Below, in pieces: positions 7,872-16,609 of a stretch of 64,000 nucleotides of DNA. A program made the position numbers and the translations under genes. Where the stretch lies: assembly GCF_015355755.1 (NCBI RefSeq), contig NZ_JACVEE010000003.1, positions 434,001 to 498,000 of the forward strand, read 5' to 3'. Below the pieces are notes generated by a model. That model searched no databases, had not been told where the DNA came from, and was given only the letters and a program-made list of their open reading frames with translations. The stretch is from Nocardia sp. XZ_19_385. GTDB taxonomy: Bacteria; Actinomycetota; Actinomycetes; Mycobacteriales; Mycobacteriaceae. The stretch's first letter is position 1. Each line of letters starts with the position of its first letter.

Positions 7872-8368
7872 TCCCCGGCGTGGTCTGGGGCGCCACCGAG
7901 GCCGAACAGGAACTGCCCCTGCCCTGTGACGAGGTGCAACCCCTTGGGCGCCAAGCCGATCGGGCGATCAGCATCGCCGCGCCACCCGGCCTGGTCTACG
8001 CCTGGCTCTGCCAACTGCGCGCATCTCCCTACAGTTACGACCTGCTCGACAACTTCGGCCGCCGCAGCCCGGCCCGCCGCGACCCCGACCTCACCGAACT
8101 CGAAGCAGGCCAGCGGTTCATGTCCGCCTTCCGCCTGCACTCCTTCATCCTGGCCCGCCACCTCACCCTGGTCTCGGGCAACCTCTGCGTCACCTACGCG
8201 GTGCGCCCGGAAGGGGCCGGCACCCGTCTGCTCGTCCGCCTGCGCTGGCGCATTCCCCGAATCGCCTTCTACGCCTTGGCTTTCGGGGACCTCATCATGA
8301 TGCGTAAACAGCTGCTCAACTTGAAGTCTCTCGCGGAGGCCGAAGCCCGCGACGGCGCAGACCAGTAA
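7868..8368 (+). CDS. SRPBCC-like hypothetical protein
   Basis: A 166-residue protein with a SRPBCC-like pattern: SIAAPPGLVYAWLCQLRA near residue 40, an alternation of strands and a long C-terminal amphipathic helix. There is no signal peptide. Its ATG overlaps the stop of the preceding SRPBCC gene, so the two are co-translated and may form a heterodimer or act on related ligands. Family membership is weaker than for its neighbour. Confidence 0.75.
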   Translation: MIPGVVWGATEAEQELPLPCDEVQPLGRQADRAISIAAPPGLVYAWLCQLRASPYSYDLLDNFGRRSPARRDPDLTELEAGQRFMSAFRLHSFILARHLTLVSGNLCVTYAVRPEGAGTRLLVRLRWRIPRIAFYALAFGDLIMMRKQLLNLKSLAEAEARDGADQ

Positions 8369-8565
8369 GCGATATCGATCGCGGCCGGGCCAGCTGCCGT
8401 CCGGGGCGAAACGCTGCCATAGCGCGGCGGCGCGGTCGAAAGATTCTGCGGCCACAGGTAATCCAGGCGACGAGATCGGAGAGCGCAAGGTCGTACACTC
8501 CCTGGTTTGGTCGGCGAACCTGCTGTGCTCCGAGGTGGCCCCGTTCACAGCAAAGGAGGGTGGCC

Positions 8566-9366
8566 GTGGGCACGCGGGCAGCGGCGGCGCATGATCGACT
8601 GATGGTGAACTATGTTGAGCTCGGGGATGTTCGGACCTGGTACGACGAGACCGGCGAGGGCGAGCCGGTGTTGTTGCTGCACGGCGGGTTCGTCGACTCG
8701 CGCTCGTTCGACCAGGCCGTGCCCGCGCTTGCCGAGCGTTTCCACGTCTACCGGGCAGACCGGCGTGGCCACGGCCGCACGGCGGACGTCGCGGGACCGC
8801 TGTCCTATGACCTGATGGCGCAGGACACGATCGCGTTCCTGGACAAGGTGATCGGTACTCCGGCGCATCTGGTCGGCTACAGCGACGGCGCGATCGTGGC
8901 ACTGCTGGTCGCGATCCAGCGCCCGGACCTGGTCGGCAAACTGGTGTCGATCAGTGGCAACTTTCACCGGGACGGCCTGGTCCCCGGGGTGCTCGATGGG
9001 TTCGAACACGAGGAGCCGATGCAACGGCTGGCAGCCCGCTACGGCGAGGTCTCGCCGGACGGGGAGGCGCACTTCCGGGTCGTTGCCGAAAAGGTGCTGT
9101 CCATGGCGCGGATCGAACCGAACCTCACCACCGAGGATCTGTCCGCCATCACCGCCCGCACCCTGGTGCTCGCCGCCGACGACGACGCGATGACCTTGGA
9201 GCACACCATCGCCCTGTACCGGGCGATCCCGAACTCCGAACTATCCATCATCCCGGGCACATCCCACCTGCTGGTCGTCGAAAAGCCCGCCGAGGTCTAC
9301 CGCCAGGTCGGCGACTTCCTCACCTCCGAACCGCCGCAAACCTGGCAGCCGATCCGCCGCGCCTGA
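8566..9366 (+). CDS. Alpha/beta hydrolase
   Basis: A 266-residue alpha/beta-hydrolase fold protein. The oxyanion block is LLLHGGFVDSR; the nucleophile elbow is VGYSDGAI (GYSDG), the acid is in AADDDAMT and the catalytic His in GTSHLLVVEKP. GTG 8566 was chosen because AAAGGAGG ends six bases upstream; ATG 8602 is the alternative and is where family similarity begins. It should hydrolyse an ester or similar bond in the cytoplasm. It stands alone, with 200 bases of apparently non-coding sequence before it. Confidence 0.88.
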   Translation: MGTRAAAAHDRLMVNYVELGDVRTWYDETGEGEPVLLLHGGFVDSRSFDQAVPALAERFHVYRADRRGHGRTADVAGPLSYDLMAQDTIAFLDKVIGTPAHLVGYSDGAIVALLVAIQRPDLVGKLVSISGNFHRDGLVPGVLDGFEHEEPMQRLAARYGEVSPDGEAHFRVVAEKVLSMARIEPNLTTEDLSAITARTLVLAADDDAMTLEHTIALYRAIPNSELSIIPGTSHLLVVEKPAEVYRQVGDFLTSEPPQTWQPIRRA

Positions 9367-9719
9367 CATCCCACGATCGACAATTTGCGGAATTCGTGAG
9401 GACTTCCGGTCCGATCCGGGTGGGCATGCGACTGAGCACGGAACCGCAGGAAGGTGGTGTTTCAAATGCGACTCGGTGCGGCGGCCGGCATATGCGGTGC
9501 GTCCAGCGCTCGCACCAATGTTGCCGGGAGAGGGGTGTGTGCACTGGTCTGCGTAGTTAGCCCCGCCCGGTGACCGAGTCGTGTTGCCGGAGATCTAATG
9601 CGGCACGGTGAGACGGCCTTCGTGATCGCGGGTCGACCAACGGCCTGGTTGTGCTACCAGGGACCGCAGGAGGATTCGTTGGTGTGAGTGGTTCAGTGCC
9701 GGGTTGTGTTGTCTGAAAG
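9367..9719. other. Intergenic stretch without a recognised gene
   Basis: This 353-base gap between converging genes shows no open frame with a good start and family resemblance. A 31-codon reading frame at 9468-9563 is open but has a distant ribosome binding site and no recognisable product. No strong hairpin was seen. Confidence 0.5.
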
Positions 9720-10520
9720 TCAGCGCGGGTGGTTCGCGTGCGCGCGAGCCGTCCAGCGGCCTCGGTCGTGGCGGACCTCGACGGGGTGGTCGAAGGCGGT
9801 GGTGACCGTTTCCGTGGTGAGGACCTCGTGGGCAGGGCCGGCGGCGATGGTGCGGCCGTCGGCGATGAGGAGGGCGTGTGTGGTGGTGGTCGGGAGTTCC
9901 TCCAGGTGGTGGGTGACCAGGATGGAGGCGACGGCGGGGTGGGTTTCGCCGAGGGTGTCGATGGTGTGCAGGAGTTGTTCGCGGGCGGCCAGGTCCAGGC
10001 CGGTGGCGGGTTCGTCGAACAGCAGTAGCAGGGGTTCGGCGACCAGTGCGCGGGCGATGAGGGTGCGGCCGCGTTCGCCTTGGGACAGGGTGGGCCAGGT
10101 GCTGTCGGCTTTGCCCTTCAGGCCGATGGTTTCGATCATCGCATCGGCGCGGCGGACTTCGTCGGGGCTCGGGGTCCAGCGCATCGGGAGGTCGATGGTG
10201 GCGGAGATGCCGGTGAGCACCACTTCGCGGACCGTGAGCGGATACCGCAGTGGGTGACGGGGATTCACGTGCCCGATCGAGCGCCGCAACCGGGCCAGCT
10301 CGACCCTGCCCATCTGTTCCCCGAGGACATGCACCGTGCCGGTGGTCGGGAAGGTGACCGCACCGCAGAACCCCAGCAGGGTGCTCTTGCCGGCGCCGTT
10401 GGGTCCGAGTAGCGCCCAGTGCTCGCCGGGCCGCACGGTCAGCGAGATGCCGTGCAGGATCTGGTTGCCCTCGCGGCGGAAGGTGACGTCGTCGAGTTGC
10501 AGGACAGGTGAACCGGTCAC
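9720..10520 (-). CDS. ABC transporter ATP-binding protein
   Basis: A 266-residue soluble ATPase of the ModF/ZnuC-like group. Walker A is GPNGAGKST (about residues 37-45), the signature is LSQGERGR, Walker B is LLLLFDEPATGLDL and the switch His is in VTHHLEEL. GTG 10520 was chosen because GAGGGAGG lies seven bases upstream; the open frame beyond it is a shadow. No permease gene is adjacent, so it either pairs with a distant membrane protein or works outside transport. A GntR regulator is upstream in the same direction. Confidence 0.9.
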   Translation of the reverse strand: MTGSPVLQLDDVTFRREGNQILHGISLTVRPGEHWALLGPNGAGKSTLLGFCGAVTFPTTGTVHVLGEQMGRVELARLRRSIGHVNPRHPLRYPLTVREVVLTGISATIDLPMRWTPSPDEVRRADAMIETIGLKGKADSTWPTLSQGERGRTLIARALVAEPLLLLFDEPATGLDLAAREQLLHTIDTLGETHPAVASILVTHHLEELPTTTTHALLIADGRTIAAGPAHEVLTTETVTTAFDHPVEVRHDRGRWTARAHANHPR

Positions 10521-10543
10521 CGGGTGACCTCCCTCTGTTGTGA

Positions 10544-11215
10544 TCACGAGAACGCGGCCTTCAGTCGAGTCAGGTGGGCGCGGCTGAATTCGGCTGCGGC
10601 GGCAGGCTTTCGGTGCGCGATGGCGTCGGTCAGGTGGATGTGCGCGTCGTGGTCGGCGGCTTCGGAGGGCACCGGGCGGATCTTCAGCATGTCGATCATC
10701 GCGATCCGCAGCCGGGGCAGGAAGCTGTCGAAGAGCTGGGTCAGCACATCGTTGTGAGCGGCGACGATCACGGCGCGATGAAATGCCATGTCCGCGTCCA
10801 CATGGACGTCGATCGGCTCCCCATGCGCTTCCCTGGCGGCCAGCGCGCGCCGCATGGCGCGCAGATCGGCGGGGGTGCGGCGCTGAGCGGCGAGCGCCGC
10901 GGCCTCGGCCTCGATGGCGATCCGCGCTTCGATCACCGCGGCGATGGTGGCCCGGCGCAGCACCACGTCCCAATCCTCGGTGACATCGAGCGCGGTGACG
11001 AACACACCAGCACCCTGGCGGCTGTCGAGCACGCCCTTCCCGGCCAGCTCGCGAATCGCCTCACGCAGCGTCGAACGGCCGACCCCGAGCTGTGCGGCAA
11101 GGGTGGTTTCGCCTGGTAGACAGTGTCCCAACGGCCATTCACCGTCACGAACGCGGGCGAGCAACAGCTCGGCCGTCTGCGCCGCCAGCGGGTGGCGGCG
11201 GACTTGGGCGACCAT
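10544..11215 (-). CDS. GntR family regulator, FCD (FadR) subfamily
   Basis: A 223-residue regulator with an N-terminal winged helix (about residues 8-70, with GETTLAAQLGVGRSTLREAIREL) and a C-terminal FCD helical domain whose metal-binding pattern includes DMAFHRAVI and the HIHLTDAI region. ATG 11215 was chosen since GAGAGG lies five bases upstream. It precedes the ABC ATPase and is divergent from the leucine leader and leuA, so it could affect either. FCD regulators usually sense organic acids. Confidence 0.9.
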   Translation of the reverse strand: MVAQVRRHPLAAQTAELLLARVRDGEWPLGHCLPGETTLAAQLGVGRSTLREAIRELAGKGVLDSRQGAGVFVTALDVTEDWDVVLRRATIAAVIEARIAIEAEAAALAAQRRTPADLRAMRRALAAREAHGEPIDVHVDADMAFHRAVIVAAHNDVLTQLFDSFLPRLRIAMIDMLKIRPVPSEAADHDAHIHLTDAIAHRKPAAAAEFSRAHLTRLKAAFS

Positions 11216-11246
11216 CACGACCTCTCTACTTGTCTGAGGAGTTGTG

Positions 11247-11252
11247 TACAGT
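11247..11252 (+). promoter_or_regulatory. -10 element of the leuA leader transcript
   Basis: TACAGT fits the actinobacterial -10 pattern TAnnnT and ends nine bases before the leader-peptide ATG, which has no ribosome binding site. A leaderless transcript is therefore likely. A near-palindrome TTGTGTACAG (11242-11251) overlaps it and could be a GntR site. Confidence 0.4.
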
Positions 11253-11261
11253 CTAACCATC

Positions 11262-11303
11262 ATGCGCACCATGCTTCTGCTTAGCCGCCACGGCGGGGCC
11301 TGA
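11262..11303 (+). CDS. leuL: Leucine leader peptide (13 residues)
   Basis: A 13-codon frame encodes [13 protein letters not shown] and ends in TGA. Three consecutive leucine codons (CTT CTG CTT) lie just before a strong hairpin, and leuA follows. This is the arrangement of ribosome-mediated leucine attenuators known upstream of leuA in Streptomyces and Corynebacterium. Slow translation of the leucine codons when leucine is short would change which hairpin forms. The peptide itself needs no function. The frame is too short for normal gene calling. Confidence 0.75.
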   Translation: MRTMLLLSRHGGA

Positions 11304-11343
11304 CCGACCGGCCGCCCGCCGTGGGGCTTCGTCGTGGCCGGTC
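11288..11343 (+). promoter_or_regulatory. leuA attenuator with alternative stems
   Basis: Stem 1 pairs CCACGGCGGG (11288-11297) with CCCGCCGTGG (11315-11324). Stem 2 pairs GACCGGCC (11306-11313) with GGCCGGTC (11336-11343). The left arm of stem 2 lies inside the loop of stem 1, so the two compete or form a pseudoknot. A ribosome stalled on the leucine codons would cover the left side of stem 1. Which stem terminates cannot be told from sequence alone. Confidence 0.65.
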
Positions 11344-11374
11344 ACCATCGCTATTCGTGACAGGAAGCAGAACC

Positions 11375-12778
11375 TTGAGTACGCGCGTTTTTCCCTGGAA
11401 TCGCCAAAAGCAGTCACCGATGCCCTCGCATCGATATCGCGACGTCTTCGACCGCGTGGAAGTGCCACTCACACAGCGTGATTGGCCCAGCGCCCGAATC
11501 ACGCGGTCGCCGCTGTGGGTGTCCGTCGACCTGCGCGACGGCAACCAGGCACTGGCCGAACCCATGGACCCGGAGCGCAAACGACGCTTCTTCGAACTGC
11601 TGGTGGCCATGGGCTACAAGGAAATCGAGGTCGGCTATCCGTCCGCCTCGCAGACCGATTTCGATTTCGTCCGGCTGATCGCCGACACGGACCTGGCGCC
11701 CGAGGACGTCACGATCGTGGTATTCACCCCGGCGCGTGCGGATCTCATCGAACGCACGGTGGAGTCGGTGCGCGGCATCAGCAACGACGTGGTCATCCAC
11801 ATGTACACCGCGACCGCGCCGGCCTGGCGAAACATGGTGCTGGGCAAAGACAGGGCCGGACTGGGGGACCTGATCCGCGCGGGCGGACAGCGCATCCTCG
11901 ACCTGGCCGGGCACCTGCCGAACGTGCGCTTCCAGTTCTCGCCCGAGGTGTTCAACCTGACCGAGCCGGACTACGTGCTCGACCTCTGCGATCGCATGAC
12001 CACCCTGTGGGACGCGACTCCGCAGCGGCCGGTGACGCTGAATCTGCCTGCGACAGTGGAGGTCGCGACCCCCAACGTCTACGCCGACCAGATCGAATAC
12101 ATGCACAAGAACCTGGCCCGGCGCGACAGCGTCATCCTCTCGGTGCATCCGCACAACGATCGCGGCACCGGCATCGCCTGCGCGGAACTGGCCGTGCTGG
12201 CCGGCGCCCAGCGCGTGGAGGGTTGCGTCTTCGGCAACGGTGAACGCACCGGCAACGTCGATATCGCCACCCTGGCGCTGAACCTGCACGCGCAAGGGGT
12301 GGACCCGATGATCGACTTCTCCGATATCGACGAAATTCGTCGCGTCGTGGAGTACTGCACCCGCATGCCGCTCCACGAAAGGCACCCGTACGCAGGCGAG
12401 CTGGTGTACACCGCGTTCTCGGGCACGCACCAGGACGCGATCAAGAAGGGGTTCGCCGAACATCGTGCCCGCGCCGCCGCGACCGGTATCGCGGAGCGTG
12501 AACTCGATTGGCAGGTCCCGTATCTGCCGATCGATCCCGCGGATGTGGGCCGCAGCTACGAGGCGGTGATCCGAGTCAACTCGCAATCCGGCAAGGGCGG
12601 CATCGCCTATCTGCTGGACTCCGAATACGGCATCGACCTGCCGCGCGAGCTGCAGGTCGACTTCGCCCGGCGGGTGCAGGCGCACACCGAATCGACCGGT
12701 CGTGAAGTCACCGCCGTCGAGTTGCGCGAACTGTTCCAGGCGGCTTACCCGACGCTGGTCGAGGCTGCCAGACAATAG
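11375..12778 (+). CDS. leuA: 2-isopropylmalate synthase without regulatory domain
   Basis: LeuA condenses acetyl-CoA with 2-oxoisovalerate, the first committed step of leucine synthesis, in the cytoplasm. The 467-residue protein begins like mycobacterial LeuA ([17 protein letters not shown]) and has the catalytic TIM barrel: [22 protein letters not shown], the metal-binding HPHNDRGTG and [11 protein letters not shown]. It stops after the linker region near ELREL; the C-terminal leucine-binding domain of roughly 130-150 residues found in full-length actinobacterial LeuA is missing. TTG 11375 was chosen (GGAAG eight bases upstream). The attenuator upstream suggests leucine control at transcription while enzyme feedback is probably lost. 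Confidence 0.85.
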   Translation: MSTRVFPWNRQKQSPMPSHRYRDVFDRVEVPLTQRDWPSARITRSPLWVSVDLRDGNQALAEPMDPERKRRFFELLVAMGYKEIEVGYPSASQTDFDFVRLIADTDLAPEDVTIVVFTPARADLIERTVESVRGISNDVVIHMYTATAPAWRNMVLGKDRAGLGDLIRAGGQRILDLAGHLPNVRFQFSPEVFNLTEPDYVLDLCDRMTTLWDATPQRPVTLNLPATVEVATPNVYADQIEYMHKNLARRDSVILSVHPHNDRGTGIACAELAVLAGAQRVEGCVFGNGERTGNVDIATLALNLHAQGVDPMIDFSDIDEIRRVVEYCTRMPLHERHPYAGELVYTAFSGTHQDAIKKGFAEHRARAAATGIAERELDWQVPYLPIDPADVGRSYEAVIRVNSQSGKGGIAYLLDSEYGIDLPRELQVDFARRVQAHTESTGREVTAVELRELFQAAYPTLVEAARQ

Positions 12779-12795
12779 CTCGCTAATCGAGGTAG

Positions 12796-12835
12796 CGGCC
12801 GACATCTTGACGCAAAATGCTCGAGATGTCGGCCG
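12796..12835. terminator. 12-bp inverted repeat after leuA
   Basis: CGGCCGACATCT (12796-12807) and AGATGTCGGCCG (12824-12835) are perfect complements around a 16-base loop, 17 bases after the leuA stop. It probably terminates leuA. It also precedes the chosen start of the next gene by 20 bases, so it could instead limit that gene's expression. Confidence 0.6.
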
Positions 12836-12855
12836 GGCGTGCGAAGGTAATCGGC

Positions 12856-15177
12856 GTGGTGCGGCACGTGCAAGGGAACCTCCCGGCGGAGGTGACGAGC
12901 TTCGTCGGTCGTGGTGGCGAGGTGGCCGCGGCCAAAGGTCTGCTGTCCAGCACCCGGTTGCTCACTCTCACCGGGCCCGGTGGGGTAGGGAAAACGCGGC
13001 TGTCCCGGCAGGTCGGTGCCGCGGTGCGGCGGGCGTTTCCCGATGGCGTGTGGCTGGTCGAAGTGGCGCACGTGCACGACGGGGAACTGGTCGGGTTGAG
13101 CGTCGCGAACGCCCTCGGCCTGCGTGACGACACCAGCGCCCCGCTGGCCGGACTCATCGAATACCTGGCCGACAAGAGCCTGCTGCTGATCCTGGACAAC
13201 TGCGAGCATCTCATCGACGCCTGCGCGGAGCTGGCCAGCCGGCTCATCCCCGCGACCACCGACGTGCGGATCCTCGCCACCAGCCGGGAACCGCTCGGCG
13301 TGGACGGTGAACAGATCATGCCGGTCGCGCCGCTGGCGGTGCCCGCGGTGGACGAGGAGGACAGCGGGGAGATCAGGGCGACGGCAGGCGGCGACGCGGT
13401 GAGCGAGCGCAGCGACGCGCTGCGGCTGCTCACCGAGCGGGCCTCGGCCGCGAATCCGGAGTTCCGGGTCACCGACGCCAATCGTGGTGCGCTGGCGGCG
13501 ATTTGCCGCCGCCTCGACGGAATTCCGCTGGCGCTGGAGCTGGCGGCGCTGCGGCTGCGCATGTTCACTCCCGACCAGGTGCTGGCACGCCTGGACGACG
13601 CGATGCGGCTGCTGACCACCGGGTTGCGCACCGCACCCCGCCGGCAGCAGACACTGGAGGCGGCGATCCGGTGGAGTTACGACCTGTGCACGCCCGACGA
13701 ACAGCGACTATGGGAGCAGCTGTCGGTGTTCGCCGGCGGCTTCGACCTGGATGCCGCCGAAGCCGTGTGTTTTCTGGAACCGCCTGCGGTGCTGCTGGAT
13801 TCGCTGACCGGGCTGGTCGAGAAGTCGGTGCTCAACTACCGGCACGACAGCGACGGCAGCGGCCGCTACACCATGCTGGAGCCGCTGCGTCAGTTCGCGC
13901 TCGCCGAGCTCGCGGCGCACGGGGACGAGCGCGCGGTACGGATCCGGCATCGCGAACACTATTATCTGCTGGCCCATCGGGGGCGCACCGACTATTGGGG
14001 CAGTGGTGACGCCGACTGGTTCCGTGAAGTAACCCGCGAGCATCCCAATTTGCGTGCCGCGCTCCAGTTTTCACTCTCCGACCCGGACGGCGCGCACCGC
14101 GCCTTGGAAATCGCGAACGAGCTGCGGCCCTTCTGGGAGCACTACCGGTTCCTGCTGGAGGGTCACCGCTGGCTGGCGGAGGCGCTGGCAAAGGATCCAC
14201 AGCCCAGCGTTGCCCGAGCGCGGGCGCTGGCCGCGGCCTCGGTGATCGCGGCCATGCTTTCCGACACCACGGAGGCCAACCGGTTCGCCGGTGAATGCGT
14301 CCAGCTGGCAACCGAATTGGACTCGGCTGAGGTGTTGGTCGAGCACAAGCTGTTGTCGGCTCTGCTGACCTTCGCGGCCAGTGATCCCTTCGGCGCGCTC
14401 GACATCGCGGTGCAGACAGCGGGGGAGGCGGAGGCGTGTGCGCATCATGGCGTGGAGATGGAGAGCTTGGCGTTCGCCTATGTCTGCGCGCTGATGGTGG
14501 CGGACGCCCGGGCCGATTCGATCGCGGAACGGTTCCTCGCGAAAACAGCCGACTATGGATCCCACCTGCTCGGTGGGCTGGCCTACTGGGCGTCGGGCAC
14601 CAACCAGTGGCGAAATGGCAACCAGGACAAGGCTGTCGCGGAGTTACGCCGGGCGATGGAGCAGTTCCGGCTGTTCGATCGGTGTGTGTGGTCGGCGTCG
14701 GGGTTCGACGGGCTGGCCTGGGCGGCCTCGGCCCAGGGCGATTATGTCCGCGCGGCACGGTTGATGGGGGCCGCGGTGTCGGTCCGGCGCGGCAGCACCC
14801 ATCAGCTGGCGCACGCGATGACCGGCGCCGTCGGTGACAAGGTTCGCCTCCAGGTCGCACATGCCATGGGCGACAGGGAATTCCAGGTCGCTTTCGACGC
14901 CGGCGCGGCGATGCCGCTGGACGAGGCGATGAGTTACGCGATCGGCGCCGAACCAGTTCCCGCGCCGGTGCCGAAAGCCGCTGCTGCGGATGTCCTCACG
15001 CGCCGGGAGAAGGACGTCGCCCGGCTGGTGGCCGCCGGTTACAGCAACAAGCGCATTGCCACCGAACTGGTGATCTCGATCCGCACCGCGGAGAGTCATA
15101 TCGACCACATCCTCACCAAGCTCGGATTCGGTTCTCGCACACAGATTGCCGGGTGGGCGACGCAGCACCTGGTCTGA
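12856..15177 (+). CDS. LuxR family regulator with AfsR-like ATPase domain
   Basis: A 773-residue cytoplasmic regulator. An NTPase domain comes first, with Walker A GPGGVGKTRL (about residues 38-47) and Walker B LLLILDNCEH, then a winged-helix and helical repeat region resembling TPR-type arms, and finally a LuxR/GerE helix-turn-helix in the last 60 residues (LTRREKDVARLVAAGYSNKR). GTG 12856 was chosen because GAAGG lies eight bases upstream; ATG 12817 inside the hairpin loop is the alternative. Such STAND-type proteins switch on target genes after ligand or ATP binding; the targets are unknown. Confidence 0.88.
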   Translation: MVRHVQGNLPAEVTSFVGRGGEVAAAKGLLSSTRLLTLTGPGGVGKTRLSRQVGAAVRRAFPDGVWLVEVAHVHDGELVGLSVANALGLRDDTSAPLAGLIEYLADKSLLLILDNCEHLIDACAELASRLIPATTDVRILATSREPLGVDGEQIMPVAPLAVPAVDEEDSGEIRATAGGDAVSERSDALRLLTERASAANPEFRVTDANRGALAAICRRLDGIPLALELAALRLRMFTPDQVLARLDDAMRLLTTGLRTAPRRQQTLEAAIRWSYDLCTPDEQRLWEQLSVFAGGFDLDAAEAVCFLEPPAVLLDSLTGLVEKSVLNYRHDSDGSGRYTMLEPLRQFALAELAAHGDERAVRIRHREHYYLLAHRGRTDYWGSGDADWFREVTREHPNLRAALQFSLSDPDGAHRALEIANELRPFWEHYRFLLEGHRWLAEALAKDPQPSVARARALAAASVIAAMLSDTTEANRFAGECVQLATELDSAEVLVEHKLLSALLTFAASDPFGALDIAVQTAGEAEACAHHGVEMESLAFAYVCALMVADARADSIAERFLAKTADYGSHLLGGLAYWASGTNQWRNGNQDKAVAELRRAMEQFRLFDRCVWSASGFDGLAWAASAQGDYVRAARLMGAAVSVRRGSTHQLAHAMTGAVGDKVRLQVAHAMGDREFQVAFDAGAAMPLDEAMSYAIGAEPVPAPVPKAAAADVLTRREKDVARLVAAGYSNKRIATELVISIRTAESHIDHILTKLGFGSRTQIAGWATQHLV

Positions 15178-15186
15178 GGTGGTGGA

Positions 15187-15714
15187 TTATTCGCCGGTCG
15201 CCCCGTCGATCGCCTCCCGGAGCAGATCCGCGTGCCCGTTGTGCCGCGCGTACTCCTCGATCATGTGCAGATACACCCAGCGCAGGCTGTACGGTTCGGT
15301 CCGGTCGGGGCGAGGGTGCGGGAAGGTGTGGTCCAGCGCCAGGTCTTTGACGGCCGCGTCGCATTTGATGATCTCATCCCGGAAGCGGGCGTAATCGCGT
15401 GCGCCGTCGGCGATTTCGAGGGCATTGAAGTCGGCATCGACATCGTTGTCGTAGTCATGGACATAGCCGACGTCCTTGCCCGCGGCGGTGCGCCGGAACC
15501 AGCCGCGCTCCACCTCGGTCATGTGCCGGACCAGGCCGAGCAGTGTGAGGTTGGAGGTGGGCAGGATGCGCAGCGCGAGCTGTTCGGCGCTGAGGCCGGA
15601 GCATTTCCAGAGCAGGGTGTCGCGGTGGTAGTCCAGGTAGGCCTGCAGTTGGGTGCGCTCGTCGCCGACGAGCGGGGGTTCGCGTCGATCGATATCGGGT
15701 GCCTTCCACGTCAT
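15187..15714 (-). CDS. DinB family protein (DUF664)
   Basis: A 175-residue four-helix-bundle protein of the DinB/DUF664 type. The histidines expected to bind a metal are visible in GLVRHMTEVERGW and in YLHMIEEYARHNGHADLL. In actinobacteria this fold often catalyses mycothiol-dependent reactions. It has no signal peptide, and the neighbouring gene ends 41 bases upstream, so it may be co-transcribed with the HsaD/HsaA-like pair. The reaction is unknown. Confidence 0.88.
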   Translation of the reverse strand: MTWKAPDIDRREPPLVGDERTQLQAYLDYHRDTLLWKCSGLSAEQLALRILPTSNLTLLGLVRHMTEVERGWFRRTAAGKDVGYVHDYDNDVDADFNALEIADGARDYARFRDEIIKCDAAVKDLALDHTFPHPRPDRTEPYSLRWVYLHMIEEYARHNGHADLLREAIDGATGE

Positions 15715-15754
15715 CCGCCGACCCTAACCCGGTCGATCACCGCCCGCGACCGGG

Positions 15755-16609
15755 TTAACGCAGCCCGTGGACGAGGAAGTCGGTGACCGCGCGTTCGAAG
15801 GCGGCCTTGCGTTCGATCTGCACCCAGTGCCCGCACCGGCCGAACAGTCGCAGGTCCGCGTTGGGTAGCTGGCGCGAGGGCAGCAGCGCGCCCTCGGCGG
15901 GAGTCACCCGGTCGTCGCGGCCCCACAGCATGAGGACCTCGTTGCGCAGCCCGCGCAGCCGTGCCCACAACGGAACCTGGTCGGCGAGTGCGGGATCGGC
16001 GAAGGTGGCGTAGGCGTCGCGGAGGGCGGCGATGGCCGCCGGGTCGGCGGCGGTGCGCAACCTGGTGTCCACCAGTTCGTCGGTGAGGATCGACTGGTCG
16101 AACACCATGGTGCGCAGCCAGTCCAGTACTCGATCCCGGGTCGGGTCCATGGTGAAGTCGAGCAGGCGCCGAATCCCTTCGGACGGTTCGGGTCCCAGGA
16201 CGTTCACCCCGACACCGCCGGGCGCCATGAGTACCAGCCGGTCGACGCGTTGCGAATGTTCCAGCGCCACAAGGGTTGCGACCGCGCCGCCCATCGAATT
16301 GCCCAGCAGGTGCGCGCTCGGCAGATCCAGTTGATCGAGCAAGCCGATGACCCCGTCGGCCGAGATCCGAAGATAGTTGCGCTCGTAGACTTCCGGGCGC
16401 GCACTGCCTCCGAACCCGGGCTGGTCCAGGATGAGGCACCGGAAGTGCTCGGCGAGCACCGGGAGGTTTCCGCCGAAATTCGCCCAGCCCGAGACCCCCG
16501 GCCCGGAACCGTGCAGCAGCACCAGCGGCGGACCCGAACCAGCCTCGTGGAAGCGAAGTTTCAGCCCGTCGGCGGTGACCCAGCGGGTAGTCGACTCCGC
16601 GGTCAGCAT
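15755..16609 (-). CDS. HsaD-like meta-cleavage product hydrolase
   Basis: A 284-residue alpha/beta hydrolase of the carbon-carbon bond hydrolase group (HsaD, BphD). HsaD cleaves the ring-opened diseco steroid after HsaC. The sequence shows LLHGSGPGVSGWANF, LDQPGFGGS, the nucleophile elbow GNSMGGAV, GRDDRVTP and CGHWVQIE, all in the family order, and it aligns with remembered HsaD over its length. The start ATG 16609 overlaps the HsaA-like stop (TGATG). Pairing with an HsaA-like hydroxylase supports a steroid or aromatic ring pathway; a paralogue with another substrate is possible. Confidence 0.87.
   Translation of the reverse strand: MLTAESTTRWVTADGLKLRFHEAGSGPPLVLLHGSGPGVSGWANFGGNLPVLAEHFRCLILDQPGFGGSARPEVYERNYLRISADGVIGLLDQLDLPSAHLLGNSMGGAVATLVALEHSQRVDRLVLMAPGGVGVNVLGPEPSEGIRRLLDFTMDPTRDRVLDWLRTMVFDQSILTDELVDTRLRTAADPAAIAALRDAYATFADPALADQVPLWARLRGLRNEVLMLWGRDDRVTPAEGALLPSRQLPNADLRLFGRCGHWVQIERKAAFERAVTDFLVHGLR

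Noticed and set aside
9468..9563. 31-codon + strand frame starting MRLGAAAGICG
   Set aside because: The ribosome binding site is 11 bases away and no family or context supports it.
11414..12805. 463-codon minus-strand frame antisense to leuA
   Set aside because: It is an open frame caused by high GC content; the + strand frame is clearly LeuA.
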